Positions 48,430 through 60,260 of a stretch of 64,000 bases of DNA are shown in pieces; within the stretch, counting starts at the first letter, position 1, and each line of letters begins with the position of its first letter. The notes under the pieces are model-generated. The model worked only from the letters and a program-made list of their open reading frames with translations. It ran no database searches and had not been told where the DNA came from. Location: assembly GCF_001632365.1 (NCBI RefSeq), contig NW_024468540.1:241955-305954 (forward strand). Reading direction: 5' to 3'. The position numbers and the translations under genes were made by a program. Origin of the DNA: Laetiporus sulphureus 93-53 (lineage: Eukaryota > Basidiomycota > Agaricomycetes > Polyporales > Laetiporaceae).

Positions 48430-49507
48430 TAGATCTGAACATTCGGCTCATAAAACTCAACTTTCTCCACATACCGCTGAACAAACAGCCAGGGTGTTTC
48501 GTCGCTTTTACTTCTTGCAATGCGTCCCAATGTGGCATGCCGACCACTTGTCGCGATAGGCGGTGCTGATCGCTACGAGTATAACAGTTGTTCGTGTACT
48601 CGCCACGTCTCCTCTGCTCGGTCTTCAATATCGTGGTCGAAAACATATGAGACTGGGCCATCATTCTATTCCTGTGCGTGGACGTCTCAAGAGGTTATGG
48701 CCCCTAGCAGAAGTACGGGTACCCGCCCCTCCAAATCCTTTCTTCCATGGGTTGTTTCCAGAACTCTTCAGGAGCAGTGCGAAGTCAACAAAATGGCCGC
48801 CGCTATCATAGTATATATGTACATTCAATATGTCTGATGCACATATAAACTTGGGGCTTGATAATACTCAAGGTTCAGTGATAGCTTTCGGGGAGGCTTC
48901 CAAGCTTTACTAGATATTGACAAGATTTCGAAGTATATGATGCACGCCGACGAAAGAAATACTGAATTTCTCAGTAGTGCTTCCTACAGCCTGGGACCTT
49001 ACAGCGCGAGCTGATAAATTTCAATTCCCTCCACCCAGTTCGCTCCGCCAGTCTCGCCTTGTTTTCGAGGCGTGTTTTTTCACCTACAACGGATGGAGAT
49101 GAAGTCGCCGTGATGTCTCGGACACATAAGATACTCACCATCTCATGGACCTTCAGAGCATGTTGACCTACGAACAAATGGAAGCTCAACGTCAACGGAA
49201 GCTGGTAGAGAATGTCTCGTGTGCATCATACCGCTGTCATCATTGTACTCCATCGTTGCATGCAAATCCAGCTGGACGATCTGAGCGGGTTTATATCGCA
49301 TGAAGGGATAGGAATCTTACCGGGTTATCCGTATCAGGAGTGAGCAGGAGGCCGTAGAGAATCGCAAGATGACGCGGGTCACCGTGGGTCAGCACTCAGC
49401 TCACTTCAACATGACGACCTGCAGCCAGAAAATGTTCACCTCATTGTCATGTCGACAAGCCAGCCTCTGTCCAATGCAGCATGGCACACTTTCCCATGAC
49501 GATTGAT
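48430..49507 (-). pseudogene. Inverted, broken paralogue of the E2-fusion gene: 3' part
   Basis: Read on the minus strand, 49507-49018 repeats the last E2 exons and introns of the gene at 2259-9403, beginning precisely inside HPNIN (ATCAATCGTCATGGGAAAG) and covering the catalytic cysteine, DRGWLVDMTM, LLLTPDTDNP, the LDLHATMEYNDD exon and the final KHASKTRRDWR exon. The splice acceptor that reads GAACAG in the intact gene is GACCCG here and one base is lost just after it, so the copy cannot splice normally. Similarity continues past the stop codon to about 48430, matching 9404-9960. The 5' continuation is at 61358-61589, on the other side of the transposon. Confidence 0.88.
49501..49507 (+). 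repeat. Target-site duplication, left copy (GATTGAT)
   Basis: Matches 61357-61363. In the uninterrupted gene the sequence (reverse strand of ~8915-8922) occurs once between the same flanks CCCGTGAC and GTTGGGGTGCAG. Confidence 0.75.
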
Positions 49508-49700
49508 CACCTGTACCTGGCAGGGTGATTCATCATACCCTGCCCTCACAGCCAACAGTGTATTATATCAATTCCTACAGCCGTAGCATTGTGGTATGCA
49601 TCGTTTCGCTCTGATTATAGCAGCTGATGATGCATCATCTGCTTTGTATTACAGTTACTTGCGCCGGCCTCCTCCCTCGCGTCATGATGCATCGCATGAT
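49508..49700 (+). repeat. Left terminal region with subterminal palindromes
   Basis: Starts CACCTGTACCTGGCAGGGTG. The inner part, CTCACAGCCAAC and TATATCAATTCCT (about 49548-49576), is repeated inverted at the right end. TGATGCATCA at 49628-49637, TGATGCATCG at 49685-49694 and a related TATGCATCG near 49594 are likely transposase-binding repeats (inference from other subterminal-repeat transposons). Confidence 0.65.
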
Positions 49701-50028
49701 CCTTGCATGTGATTGATCAACCCACGCATCGGCCTCCCTCCGTGATCCGGCGTGCTCTGATCCTCAGGAAGCCTTGCGCTGCGCCATCATCCCCACATGG
49801 TTCTGCCATCATCCCCGCACGGAGCCCCGCCCTGCTGTCATCACCCCCGCTCTTCCTGTATAACGTCTCTTTCCCGCCCCCGGCAGTCAGCGCTTCGGAC
49901 TACTTCACAACTCGGCTCCTTCCATCATCCCGTTCTTCCATAACTGGTATCTCCATGTGCGCTTTCGCTAGCTTCCTCATCATTCGTTCTGTTGTTCCAT
50001 AACTGGTATTTTATGCACTCTCAACTCC

Positions 50029-50728
50029 NNNNNNNNNNNNNNNNNNNNNNNNNNNNNNNNNNNNNNNNNNNNNNNNNNNNNNNNNNNNNNNNNNNNNNNN
50101 NNNNNNNNNNNNNNNNNNNNNNNNNNNNNNNNNNNNNNNNNNNNNNNNNNNNNNNNNNNNNNNNNNNNNNNNNNNNNNNNNNNNNNNNNNNNNNNNNNNN
50201 NNNNNNNNNNNNNNNNNNNNNNNNNNNNNNNNNNNNNNNNNNNNNNNNNNNNNNNNNNNNNNNNNNNNNNNNNNNNNNNNNNNNNNNNNNNNNNNNNNNN
50301 NNNNNNNNNNNNNNNNNNNNNNNNNNNNNNNNNNNNNNNNNNNNNNNNNNNNNNNNNNNNNNNNNNNNNNNNNNNNNNNNNNNNNNNNNNNNNNNNNNNN
50401 NNNNNNNNNNNNNNNNNNNNNNNNNNNNNNNNNNNNNNNNNNNNNNNNNNNNNNNNNNNNNNNNNNNNNNNNNNNNNNNNNNNNNNNNNNNNNNNNNNNN
50501 NNNNNNNNNNNNNNNNNNNNNNNNNNNNNNNNNNNNNNNNNNNNNNNNNNNNNNNNNNNNNNNNNNNNNNNNNNNNNNNNNNNNNNNNNNNNNNNNNNNN
50601 NNNNNNNNNNNNNNNNNNNNNNNNNNNNNNNNNNNNNNNNNNNNNNNNNNNNNNNNNNNNNNNNNNNNNNNNNNNNNNNNNNNNNNNNNNNNNNNNNNNN
50701 NNNNNNNNNNNNNNNNNNNNNNNNNNNN
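50029..50728. other. Assembly gap of 700 N
   Basis: Round-number run of N inside the transposon, immediately before a 78 bp minisatellite; the preceding bases also contain a repeated CCATAACTGGTAT. The gap is probably a collapsed tandem array of unknown true length. Confidence 0.98.
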
Positions 50729-50945
50729 CACAGCGAGGACGATACATCGAGCCTCAGCATCTCGATGCATCGTCCTCTCTCTGCGCCACTCGTCGCCTCT
50801 GCTCCTCACAGCGAGGACGATACATCGAACCTCAGCATCTCGATGCATCGTCCTCTCTCTGCGCCATTCACCGCCTCTGCTCCTCACAGCGAGGACGATA
50901 CAACATCGAGCCTTAGCATCTCGATGCATCGTCCTTCCTTCCTCC
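50729..50945 (+). repeat. 78 bp minisatellite (about 2.8 visible units) with internal hairpin
   Basis: Units start at 50729, 50807 and 50885 with CACAGCGAGGACGATACA. Each contains two near-perfect inverted arms, GAGGACGATACATCGAG and CTCGATGCATCGTCCTC, around CCTCAGCAT. Because 78 is a multiple of three, all frames stay open and give spurious 26-residue repeats (MHRPLSAP...). The array continues into the gap. Each unit also includes the GATGCATC word found at the transposon ends. Confidence 0.9.
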
Positions 50946-51148
50946 TTTGTGCTGCGCAGCTGTGCGGTTCTTCCCGCCCCCTCTGTGCTGTGCAGCGAGA
51001 GGCTCAATGCACCATGCACGGGTGATGGTGCTCACATCTGACCAAATATTGTCGGAGTCCTGCGCCATGACATGTCCATCGACACATAATGTACATATAG
51101 ATGTAATAATATACAACTGCCAGACTATCATGTCGCGACATATTATAG

Positions 51149-54100
51149 TCAACGTTCTTCTGCATCATCGGCAGTGTGTACTTCACCCGACTTCAGCCAT
51201 TCAGATACTCGCCTCCATGATTTCTCGCAGAACTTTCCCATCAACGTGCGTAGCTCAGCTTGTCGAAATGCATACGCGGCCATGCCCTCGCGGTTTTCAT
51301 CTGAGCTGGCAGGCTTTCTCCCTATGAGGCCCAGCCACCATTCAGCTTGGTAGTTGTGATACTGCACAACACGCCGCATCTCTTCTTTGAGTAATTGACA
51401 CTCTTCAGACCATCGATGGGCCCGTGCCCGTGCTTTGCACCATTCGACGCGTAGTGCTATAGCAGCGATCAGCACAGCACGGCACAGTGATTCAAAAGTT
51501 CTACTTACCTTCTTGAACTCCTTGATCTTCGCTGCTGCTATCGACAGGGCCGACACCAGGATTCCGCCAAATTCAGGACAGAGTGCGGCGGCCCTCGGTC
51601 TCTGTGAACAGGCCTTCAGACATACCTCTGATATCTCCGTCGTCAAGCTGGCGCAGCTCGCGCCGCCATGTCTGATCCCCGACGACTATGCTGAGAACTT
51701 CCACCGCACGGCGGGCCTTTCGATAACGCTTGGCATCTGTATCGACTTTTCTTTGTACAGTATCGATGATTCCACGTGCACGCGTGTTAGGACGTTGACC
51801 ACGCACGAACCTATCCTTGATATGGTAGAGGTGACTTCGTAGACGAAGGTGTCGCCGTAAGTTCTCTAGCGCATCGTGTGCCTGTGCCTGCCGCAGACGG
51901 TATTCACAATCCACAAGAAAAGGGTCACATCGTACTCTATCGAGGATCTCTGATGGCAGGTATAATCTTGCATGAGGCACGACGTTTGAAGTACTGTCCG
52001 AGTTTTGTGAACGCAAGATTGCGACCGCAGGGATGTACAGCTGCTGAACCTCCGACCATGCATCGTAGCGACGTTGAAGCGTGTTTCGACGCTCGAGCAC
52101 CTTTGCATGCTGGAGGTCAGTGGAGTGTGAGCCCAATTCGTCTGTATCTTCATGCAATCGACACCTGTGAATATGATGTTAGCAAACACACCAATGAACA
52201 TGAGCAAGGCTCACTGAAGCTTCTCCAACTCCAAGCTGCTCATTATCACCATGCTCGGTGATATCGTATCATGAACTGCACTGGCCTCACCATCCCGAAG
52301 CTGTGCTGCATCCTCCTCCACTAATTGAAGGCGTACACTTGCTTGCGTGATAGCTTTGGCGATAAATGAGCCATCAGTATTGAGAATGTCCATTTTAGGA
52401 TTTCCTGTACTCACTGCTTTGTGTAATCTGGAAAGGATTTGGCTTGGATGGATCTCTCTCCCATGCGGTGACGGCCTCCGTCCACTCTGTTACGTGCTCT
52501 GTAGGAAGAGCCGCCGAAAGTTCATGGAAGGCAGCGACATGGGTGCTGTGCTCTTCAATGGCATTTGTTATCTTGGTGAGCATGGATTCCGCTGTTCAGA
52601 TGCATTAGATGATGTCTATTACATGTATCTTACCACGACGCACCTATGCGAGTAATCTTGTTCCAATTATAGGCACCGAAGATGTCATCTAGCAAGTCTC
52701 GACGCGAACCGGGACCCATCTCCTTAGTGCTGGAAGCAAAGGGATTGACAGCTGCCCAGCCGCGTTCCACAGCTTCGCCGTCTGTGCGTCCGACTTGCGG
52801 TGTGATATTGAATGAGTATCGAAGGTGACAAGATTCTTGATGTGCGGGTAGATGAAATTTCGGAATGAGAAAGGTGATAGTGCGCCTGTCGAAATGGTGT
52901 TCGTACAATGCCATGCGTTCCCAAAAGTGGACCGACCACTGACATGCGATGTCGTATGATACCACAATAGAGATGGGGGTGTTCTGCTGCATGCTGCTCC
53001 AAAAAAGATAATCCATATTGACGTATCTGAGAAATACTGGTCAAACACATAACGGGCTCTATAATCACACAGGAAACGTACCGCTCTCCCTTCTGCAGGT
53101 CTCCGACAGAACACGGCCGCTTCATGTCATGGCGAGAACATTCCACTGTCCCCACTCCGCTTGCCGCTGTACCTTGAGAACCCTTCAAATTTGCGAGCTT
53201 GACTGCGTCATGGTTGTTGCATGTACTGGTTTCCTCCTTGATAACCTTGCCGTACATCTTGATATGCGCCTTGTATCGCTTTTCCTCAATGAAGAAGGCG
53301 ATCCCTGTATTGAGTCCTGGGTCGGCGGCATCAGACGAGACATTCTTCCGCTTGAGCCGGAAGTTCGCGTCCATGCCGAGGAATAGCCGATAGAGCCACC
53401 TTTCTCATAGACCATCATTAAGGCATGATTGAGAAGCTAATGGAAGTATGTACCTGCGCTCGGGCGGAGCTTCCTTCCAATTGTCAGGGAGGTTCTTTCC
53501 GGGGTGAGGGCACGCCGGACATTCCACAGCACAACTGCCAGGCGTAGTCCCTGACACTCCGCTTGGGTCATGACCACGGCCAAAGCGCTTGAGCATCTTG
53601 AGGTGTCGCCACTGACGCATCATGCGCATCAGCTCAGGGTACCGATCCTGTCCTGCAGCATGAGTTCAGCATGTTATACAAAAGCAGAAAGGTCTCACCT
53701 TGGGTGTGTCCAGGCCCGTATTATCCGTGCGTCGCTCAAGCATGGAGTAGAACCGAAAACCTGAAATGTTTGCTTGTGTTGATAGGAGGTGGAAGTGTTC
53801 AAGCAGCCGAAACGTTGCAGCCGTCTTTGGGTTGTCACTTGTCGCAGGGAACAGCTGAGCACGGAGAAGTTGAATGTCGTGGGGTTGAGCCATTTCGCAA
53901 TTGCAGAAATCTAGCCCGACGCTATGGATGCCAGATATGTCCATGACTACGAAGTCATCACCCCAGGCGCGCTCAGGATTGCGGCAACGCATGCTGGATG
54001 GGTGTCCGACCTGAATGCGAAGGCCAGCGTCTTTGAGAGTCTTGCGCCGGAAATGCGTTTGTACCCAGACCTGCGAGTCAGGACATCAGTGATTGCATGA

Positions 54101-54756
54101 TGGAATAGTTGTGATGGTCTTACCTTCAAACGGTGATATGGGTTCTGCTTGTGCATCACGACGGTGCATTCTTGACAATAGAGCGTGAGATCGTCACAGT
54201 CGACGCAACGGATCTCAGCTGTGGCTCCTTGACAACGTGGACATTTCTCCTCTGTAAATCCACAGCGGCCTTCATGGCGCAATAGTTCTGCCAGCCATTC
54301 GTTGTGATGCGGTATCCATTCGTGGAGAGGATGATCCTATGAGACTATTGTTAACATATCCAGATAAAAATGAAGTTTAACACTCACACCTGCAGTGCGT
54401 CGTCACCGTTTCAAGCGTTCGTCCATGTCAGGAAGCTCATGAATGTAATCCACATTGATATTGGCTAGGCCAGAATCGTCCCACGTAGAATCTTGAATGG
54501 ACATGCTTTCCGCTTCAGGTAGATAGGATGTAGCTGTATCGTTGTCGTTCGTAAGAGATGTACTTGCGGTGGAAGCGGTTGTCGCAATAAATGAAGTGCG
54601 GGCTGAAAGCCCATGATCGCGGGTGTATAGGTCGGTGTGTCTGCTGAGAGCATGAGGAGGTAGTCGAGATTGTGAGACTCGATCTTCATTGTCTGATTTG
54701 TCATGGAATCGAAAGTCACGGTCGCGTTGACGGCGCTGTCACTTTGATGCAGACAT
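51149..54756 (-). CDS. KDZ transposase with CxC2-type zinc cluster, early in-frame stop
   Basis: A multi-exon minus-strand gene. After a polar N-terminus (STWDDSGLANINVDYIHELP) comes a cysteine-rich cluster CPRCQGATAEIRCVDC with LYCQECTVVMHKQNPYHRLK (CxC2-like, common at the front of basidiomycete KDZ transposases), then QVGHPSSMRCRNPERAWGDD, FRFYSMLERRTDNTG, the catalytic stretch LGMDANFRLKRKN, VVSYDIACQWSVHFWERM, HLPAHQESCHLRYSFNITPQ and GRTDGEAVERGWAAVNPFAS, which hold the D, D and E expected in the RNase H fold. A helical C-terminal part ends TADDAEER at 51149. The likely start codon at 54756 (MSASK) is followed by TGA at 54741-54739; without it the frame QRRQRDRDFRFHDKSDNED continues into the rest. 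This copy may therefore be unable to make full-length transposase. Confidence 0.85.
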
Positions 54757-55080
54757 CTGCACGATGAAGTCTCTAACGCAGTGCAAAGCTGTTCAGTTTG
54801 TGATCATCAAAAGCTGAATGAACCGACTGTAAAGAAAATGGCACGGACCTTTTATGTGCAAACTGAAACTTTTGCATGCCCTCAAGGGCATAGTACGACT
54901 CTATGAGTATTAAAAGGGTATTTAAATTGATAATGATGCAGGAAAAAAAACAGACACACCTGATGAGTCCCTCATTATTCCAGAGGAACACACATGCCAG
55001 GGGCATCATACATGGTATATCTTCTTTCAGATGCTGGAGGGGAGAACTGGGGTGCAAGGATTTTTTGACATGTCAAGGAC
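54757..55080. other. Upstream flank of the KDZ transposase
   Basis: Directly upstream of the transposase start. AT-rich, with no supported gene; short frames at 54773-55057 and 54903-55115 are chance. Confidence 0.5.
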
Positions 55081-55480
55081 TTCACGAATGCGTCAGCATG
55101 AATACATCAGCATGAACGCACAAGAAAAGAGAGCACGTGCTTGACGCGTCGCGCATACAGCCAATAAGATTTTTTGACGCGTCATGGGCACGACAGAAAC
55201 AAGCGCGTGCTCGACGCGTCGCATGTCCAACCAATCAGATTTTCGACATGCATGAGCATGTCATTGTATTCTCGACATGTCGCCCATCCGGCCAATGAGA
55301 TTTTTCGACACGTCATGGGCGTGACAGAAAAAAGCACGTGCTCGACGTGTCTCACGTCTGGCCAATCAAATTTTTGACACGGCACAAGTGCGTCATTTGT
55401 TGTCTATTTGCAATCAGATTTCTGATGCGTCATGGAGCATGTGCTCGACACGTCCTGCATCCAGCCAATCAGCATCGTAA
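55081..55480 (+). repeat. Degenerate tandem array carrying CCAAT and CACGTG boxes
   Basis: About six irregular units of 48-70 bp. CCAAT (or CAAT) occurs in one orientation at 55161, 55231, 55292, 55362, 55410 and 55465, mostly followed by CAGATTTT-like sequence and then a GACGCGTCATGGGC-like palindromic stretch; CACGTGCTCGACGCGTC-like words occur between them. CCAAT is the binding site of the HAP/NF-Y complex and CACGTG of bHLH factors (known). It may serve as an upstream activator for the transposase or act as a structural repeat (inference). Confidence 0.7.
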
Positions 55481-55789
55481 TATTGACCATGCTGAAATCG
55501 ACGGCCAGTCTGTTTTGAAGTCAGCGTACCGTAGAAAATCATTTTATAGGTAATAAAAATGTGTGAAACAGTCTATAGAACCAGAAGAATTATATGGCTT
55601 ACATTGAGAGACGAAGTAACCAGAAATTACATCGAAGGACAACAAATTCTGGTTACACTCAGTATAGCGCCAGTAAGCGTTGCGCAACTTAATCGTACGC
55701 TCAGCCTGATATTCGTCACATCATCTACTGTCCTTGCTATGTCGCTCGCTCACTCCAACAACTTTCAGTTCAGCAATTATTGTCTCCAT

Positions 55790-56569
55790 CTATCGACGTG
55801 CATTCATACATTGCCACGGCAGTTCGCCCGCTCTTCTCGCTCTGTCCATCTCAACTGAACCTCCTTCCCCAATCTGCTGCTCCACCTTCAAGCAGCATAT
55901 GATCTTCGCACTCCACTCTATGCCGACGGTACGGGCGACATCTGCCAGTGCGCTACTATGTGGATCATTATTGCCTGCTGCACGCTGCCACGCCTCCAGC
56001 CTTTGCTCAATCTCGTCGTTTATCTCTCCCAACAATGCTTCCTTGTCACTGTCTTCTGATCATCGGTCTAACCTCAACCACCCCACATCTTTGAAGCGTT
56101 GGAATTGTGCTGCATGAAGGCCTAATGCTAATTCCTCTTTATCTTGCTGAGGTCCCTCGAACAGGTCGTCATCATTCGGAATGTTCTGTAACTCATCCGG
56201 GATCTCCAGAGTGAATGGATGCGCCCATATGCCCAGGTCATATGAATCTTCAGGAGTACTGCCCACATGGAATGGACGGCGTGCTAGGGTTATCACCTCA
56301 GATGGTATTCCGAGGATGGTATGGTGGAACGGGCTGGGGTATGATCCGGTGCGTGCGTTATATGCGTTCTTGTTCTGCATTGCACATTTTGCATGACCTC
56401 TGTCAATTGGCATCCATTCTCGTGAGTTCATCACCATACATACTGCTGTGCCTACCTGGCTGACTGCGCATACCTCTTTTGTTGCTCTCGCTTTGCTGCG
56501 ACCCTTTCGCCCAAAGTCTGGTACTTCGCACGACACCCCATGATGAGCTTTGGCAAGGTACAAATCCAC
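55790..56569 (-). pseudogene. KDZ cargo gene 1, unknown protein, in-frame stop
   Basis: Exon-like frame 56569-56060 reads HGVSCEVPDFGRKGRSKARA, VGTAVCMVMNSREWMPIDRG, FHHTILGIPSEVITLARRPF, EIPDELQNIPNDDDLFEGPQ and QFQRFKDVGWLRLDR, then TGA, and continues in the same frame as SEDSDKEALLGEINDEIEQR to ...GELPWQCMNARR at 55790. The continuation beyond the stop suggests a single nonsense mutation in an otherwise intact frame. An acceptor GAAGTAG at about 56585 extends it upstream (HHQHYPVDLYLAK), so the first exon is missing from this call. Family not recognised; seen with basidiomycete transposons in my memory only vaguely. Confidence 0.55.
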
Positions 56570-56834
56570 AGGGTAGTGCTGATGGTGCTACTTCGATGTC
56601 TGACAGGTAGGAACTAGTTGAATGCGAACGAGCATCGCTGCTGACAAGAAGCTAATGTATGTACATACAGCACAGTGAACGGGGTACATAGCACGGAAGA
56701 GGACACGATTATTGATAGCGTATGCGAGCAACAGAGTGGAGAGCGGCCAGGGGCACAACAAGATGACAGGTGAGCGAATCTATTTATTACATCCCCGACA
56801 ATTCGCGGTCACAGCATTTCATCCTCAAGAGACT

Positions 56835-57636
56835 CAGACAAAGATGACGGCAACGTGCCCATTTGTAGAGGCCTCCATGAAAGCATTGAGGGCAGCATTG
56901 AATGTGGGGTACCTCTGGAACAGGGATCCCGGCACATTGGTGACGAGAGGAGACGTATTTGGCCTGATATATGTTACACTGTGAGTCAAGGACTACCAGA
57001 TTGTACAGCGAGGTTCACTTACCACCCAGCAAACACTCTGACTGCTCAGCCACGGATGATACAGTACCAACGCGTTGAAGGCGGCTGCTCGAAGGCCACT
57101 ATGGGCCCAGCCTCATCACGATTGCGCTCAGGCCTCTCCTCAGCATTAACGTGCTGGAAGCCAGCATATTCAGCCTCGTGGGTGCGTGGGCTACTTGGGC
57201 TGCTGCTGCTCGACTCCGTGGTGACCAGGACAGAGGCATTGTGTGCGGTGGAGGTCGATGCGATAGAAGAGACCGTGGTGATGCTGGGGGATCGGTCACG
57301 AACTACTGAAGATATGGAGTTGCAGCCGACATCCTCCTGCTCTGAAAAACAAGCAGGATGCTAGACTTAGGTCCGAAAAAGTGGCCTCCGCAAAGGCGAC
57401 ATATTTATTGACTTACCTTGCTGGCGACGCACGTTGCGTTCAGCTGCATTGCAAATGTGAGTGTTGCTCAAGGTCATCGCAAAGAAAACGAACTCACTAG
57501 CACGCTGTTCAGCAACAAGACGCAGTGCCGCCACCATCATCTCCAGTGAAAACATATTCTCTTCATTGCTGTCATGCCTCGAAGTCTCTGGCTCAGCACG
57601 ATCCTTGCCACTGCGGCTACCGGTGGACTTCGACAT
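56835..57636 (-). pseudogene. KDZ cargo gene 2, RNase H1 N-terminal/viroplasmin-like domain, in-frame stop
   Basis: Starts at ATG 57636 (MSKSTGSRSGKDRAEPETSR). The first exon ends near 57415; a TTTTTCAG acceptor near 57340 keeps the frame into a Ser/Thr-rich linker (SPSITTVSSIASTSTAHN) and then STRWYCIIRG, a TGA, AVRVFAGW, and after another intron SPLVTNVPGSLFQRYPTFNA with ALNAFMEAS, ending at 56835. W-Y-x-I-x-R-G...G-V-F-x-G-W...F-x-x-F-P-T-F-x-x-A is the pattern of the RNase H1 N-terminal domain, which binds RNA-DNA hybrids. The TGA interrupts the domain; one C-to-T change in CGA would make it. Confidence 0.6.
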
Positions 57637-57954
57637 TGTTGGTAGAAAGCGAGAGAGGATGGAATCTGTGGTGCGCTTCTGCGGTCCTTATCCAGATGGC
57701 CTGGTTTAAAAGCGTATCAGGCCACTCGTGAGTGTGATTTATTAATTGGCTCACACCTCATGGCATGCTCTGTACATCGGTGGCCACTGTTCGGACGTCA
57801 TCGCCATTGTTCGCAACTCCTTTTGATTCGCTTGAGCATATGAAGTTAAAAGCACCACTACAGCATGGCGATGCATCGTGGTGCATCCGTAATGTATCAT
57901 TCCCCTCTCCTACGCGTTGCTCATGCTCACATGTCTTTCTTTAGATTCAACAAC

Positions 57955-60260
57955 ATGCCTGCTCGACGCTGGATGACAGACGAGGAATGCAACTTCCTTG
58001 AGAACAAGTATAGCAGCTATCTCAAGAGTCAGAAGGCGAGGACTCTGCGGAAGTTCTGGGTCGAGCTGGATCACGAGTGGTTCTAACTTTTCTCTGAGCA
58101 CGAGAAGTTGTTTGGTGAGATCGCAGAATTGACTAATGAACAGGAGGCACAGTACACCATGGCAATACAGCATCGCAAAATTGTACGCACCGTGATATAT
58201 ATAGAAGTTTACTTTGACTGACATGCACGTGTTGCATACAGCAACTACGCTCATGGTTTCGGAACAGATCTGCCAAGACTCGGCATCACGATGGGAGGAA
58301 ACTCCCTGCCCGCTTTGACATGGACCTCAGTGGCGCAACGAAGCCCATTGGTCGACGCCGACTCAAGCTTGTGGAAATCTATTCTCAGAAGTACTACAAT
58401 ACCAAGGTCCGAGCCGATGTCAAAAAGGCCATCGCAGAGCAGTCGCTCGGGCTGAAGCAAACACTCACCGTTATCAAGTCTCTGACAGAGAAAGCGTTTG
58501 CCGAGGAAGATGAGACCATCAAAGAAGAGGTTCAGGCTGAATTTGAAGCGCAGATGGACGTTCGCAATGAGGACGGTGAAGGATCAGAGGTTACGCCCAT
58601 GCCTGCAGCACAGCAACAGTATGTTATGCGCTATTCTCCATCTCACTTCTAATCCTCGTATCCAGGATGCTCGAATTTCTTCCATCCATAGTGAGGAAGT
58701 TTCTCGGAGAGCTCGCGCAGAAGACAGGATGGTCCTTCAGTCTCTTTGGTGGCGGACCTTGCCCTGAGGAAGATGGTGATATCAGGACCTTTTCGTACGT
58801 TGATTATCTTGATTGATGAAATGCGCGCTGATGCATCATGTCCAGTTACCATCATGGGAAAACGTCTGTCGGCCACCATTTTGGAGATGTCCAACCAGAC
58901 TTCAAGTCACAGGTTATCAAACCGTATATCGAATTCCTCAATGTCGTCTATCGTAAGTACATGTCCGCATGCAATCGAAGATATTGATGTGAAAAGCTAA
59001 TTATCTGTAGCTGCTGACGTTCGAGCAAGGTTCACGTTGCAAGCATTGGCTGAGGATCGGGATGAGGACGAGGATGCCCATAGTGAGCTGAACAATGAGC
59101 GCGTCTCTCAACTCGACCCGGATGACTTACAGCAAGTACTGGATGGCATGGAACTTGACCTGGACAACGTGGATGCCGACTCGGACACTGCCCTACTGTC
59201 AGATGAAGATGGCATCCACGTGTCGGTGACTAATGATGGCATCGAGGAGCCTACAGCCTTGGGGCAGTCAGGCAATGAGACTGCCATTGACGTGAGCCCT
59301 GTGACTTCATACCGTACGACATCCTCAGTGGAGTGCCCCGGTTCCGCCGGTCCTTCTATTGCTCAGATCAACACCCTTCCGCCTGCATCCAACGCACTGG
59401 GTCTCGATGATATCATGCCCTCTCACCTGCCCATCGCGGTGTCCACAGTTGCACCGGCCACCACCTGCATTGTTCCTACACCAATCTATTCCGCTTCCAT
59501 AGCAATGCAGCAGGGCCCGCGGCATGCTCATCCTACTGCTGAGCAGATCCAAGGGTACGATGCGCGCTGCTGGAATCAGCAGTCCGAGACACCATGGACC
59601 TTGTCCGATCACAATGGCATGCTTACGGAGATGACGAATATTGGCCTCGATAACGCGTATGATATAAACTTTGATTTCACGAACTTCTCATACACCGAGG
59701 TTCTGAATGCACCCTTATTTCCGCCGCTGATCACCGCAACCTCACACATTGACAATCCATTGGTCATACAGGCACCAACCGCATCGAGCATGTCTGCGGC
59801 CCCCAGTACCTTTTTGTTTCCCCCGAATCTGCCATCATCACTCCCATCCTTATCGGTACTGAGCACTTCAGCTGCTGTGTTACCGGTAATGGAGGCTCCG
59901 AACTCTCAGGGAGATACTGCCACCGGCCTGGGCGCGACTTCGCCTGCTGCACAGGTGTCACATGAGCAGCAAGCTGACGCTGCCACTTCTTCAGTGCCTC
60001 CCCCTATGACTGCCAAGCAGCCCAATGCCGACTCCGATGCTTCCAGCCACCCAAAACGTCAGACGAAGAAGCCAGTGCGACTGGACGCAACGCCACTTTG
60101 GAAGCAGCGGGTGTTGCCTGCGAGCGGAGCCAAGCGAGTAGAGAAAGAAAAACAACAATGCGCGAAGGAGAATGGACCGTCCGAAGTTGGGCAAAAACGT
60201 CAACCTACAGGTCAAATTGCTCAGCGCAGAGGTGGAAGGAATAAGAAGGCGAGGACGTAG
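57955..60260 (+). pseudogene. KDZ cargo gene 3, WFRNRS-motif transposon-associated protein, in-frame stop
   Basis: The frame from ATG 57955 reads MPARRWMTDEECNFLENKYS and RTLRKFWVELDHEWF, then TAA at 58084-58086, and resumes LFSEHEKLFGEIAELTNEQE. Spliced exons follow: LRSWFRNRSAKTRH (which resembles the DNA-contact helix W-F-x-N-R of a homeodomain), QKYYNTKVRADVKKAIAEQS, LEFLPSIVRKFLGELAQKTG, FSLFGGGPCPEEDGDIRTFS, YHHGKTSVGHHFGD and PYIEFLNVV, then a long Ser/Pro/Ala-rich tail from 59037 with a basic end (RRGGRNKKART) at 60260. I recall proteins of this plan as numerous, unstudied and transposon-associated in agaricomycetes. The stop is the only visible lesion. Confidence 0.65.

Noticed and set aside
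49980..51041. Very long open frames across the N run and minisatellite
   Set aside because: They exist only because N is translated as X and the 78 bp unit is a multiple of three.
58084..58086. Treating the TAA in cargo gene 3 as the end of a 43-residue gene
   Set aside because: The same frame continues with family-like sequence immediately after it, so a nonsense mutation is the better reading.
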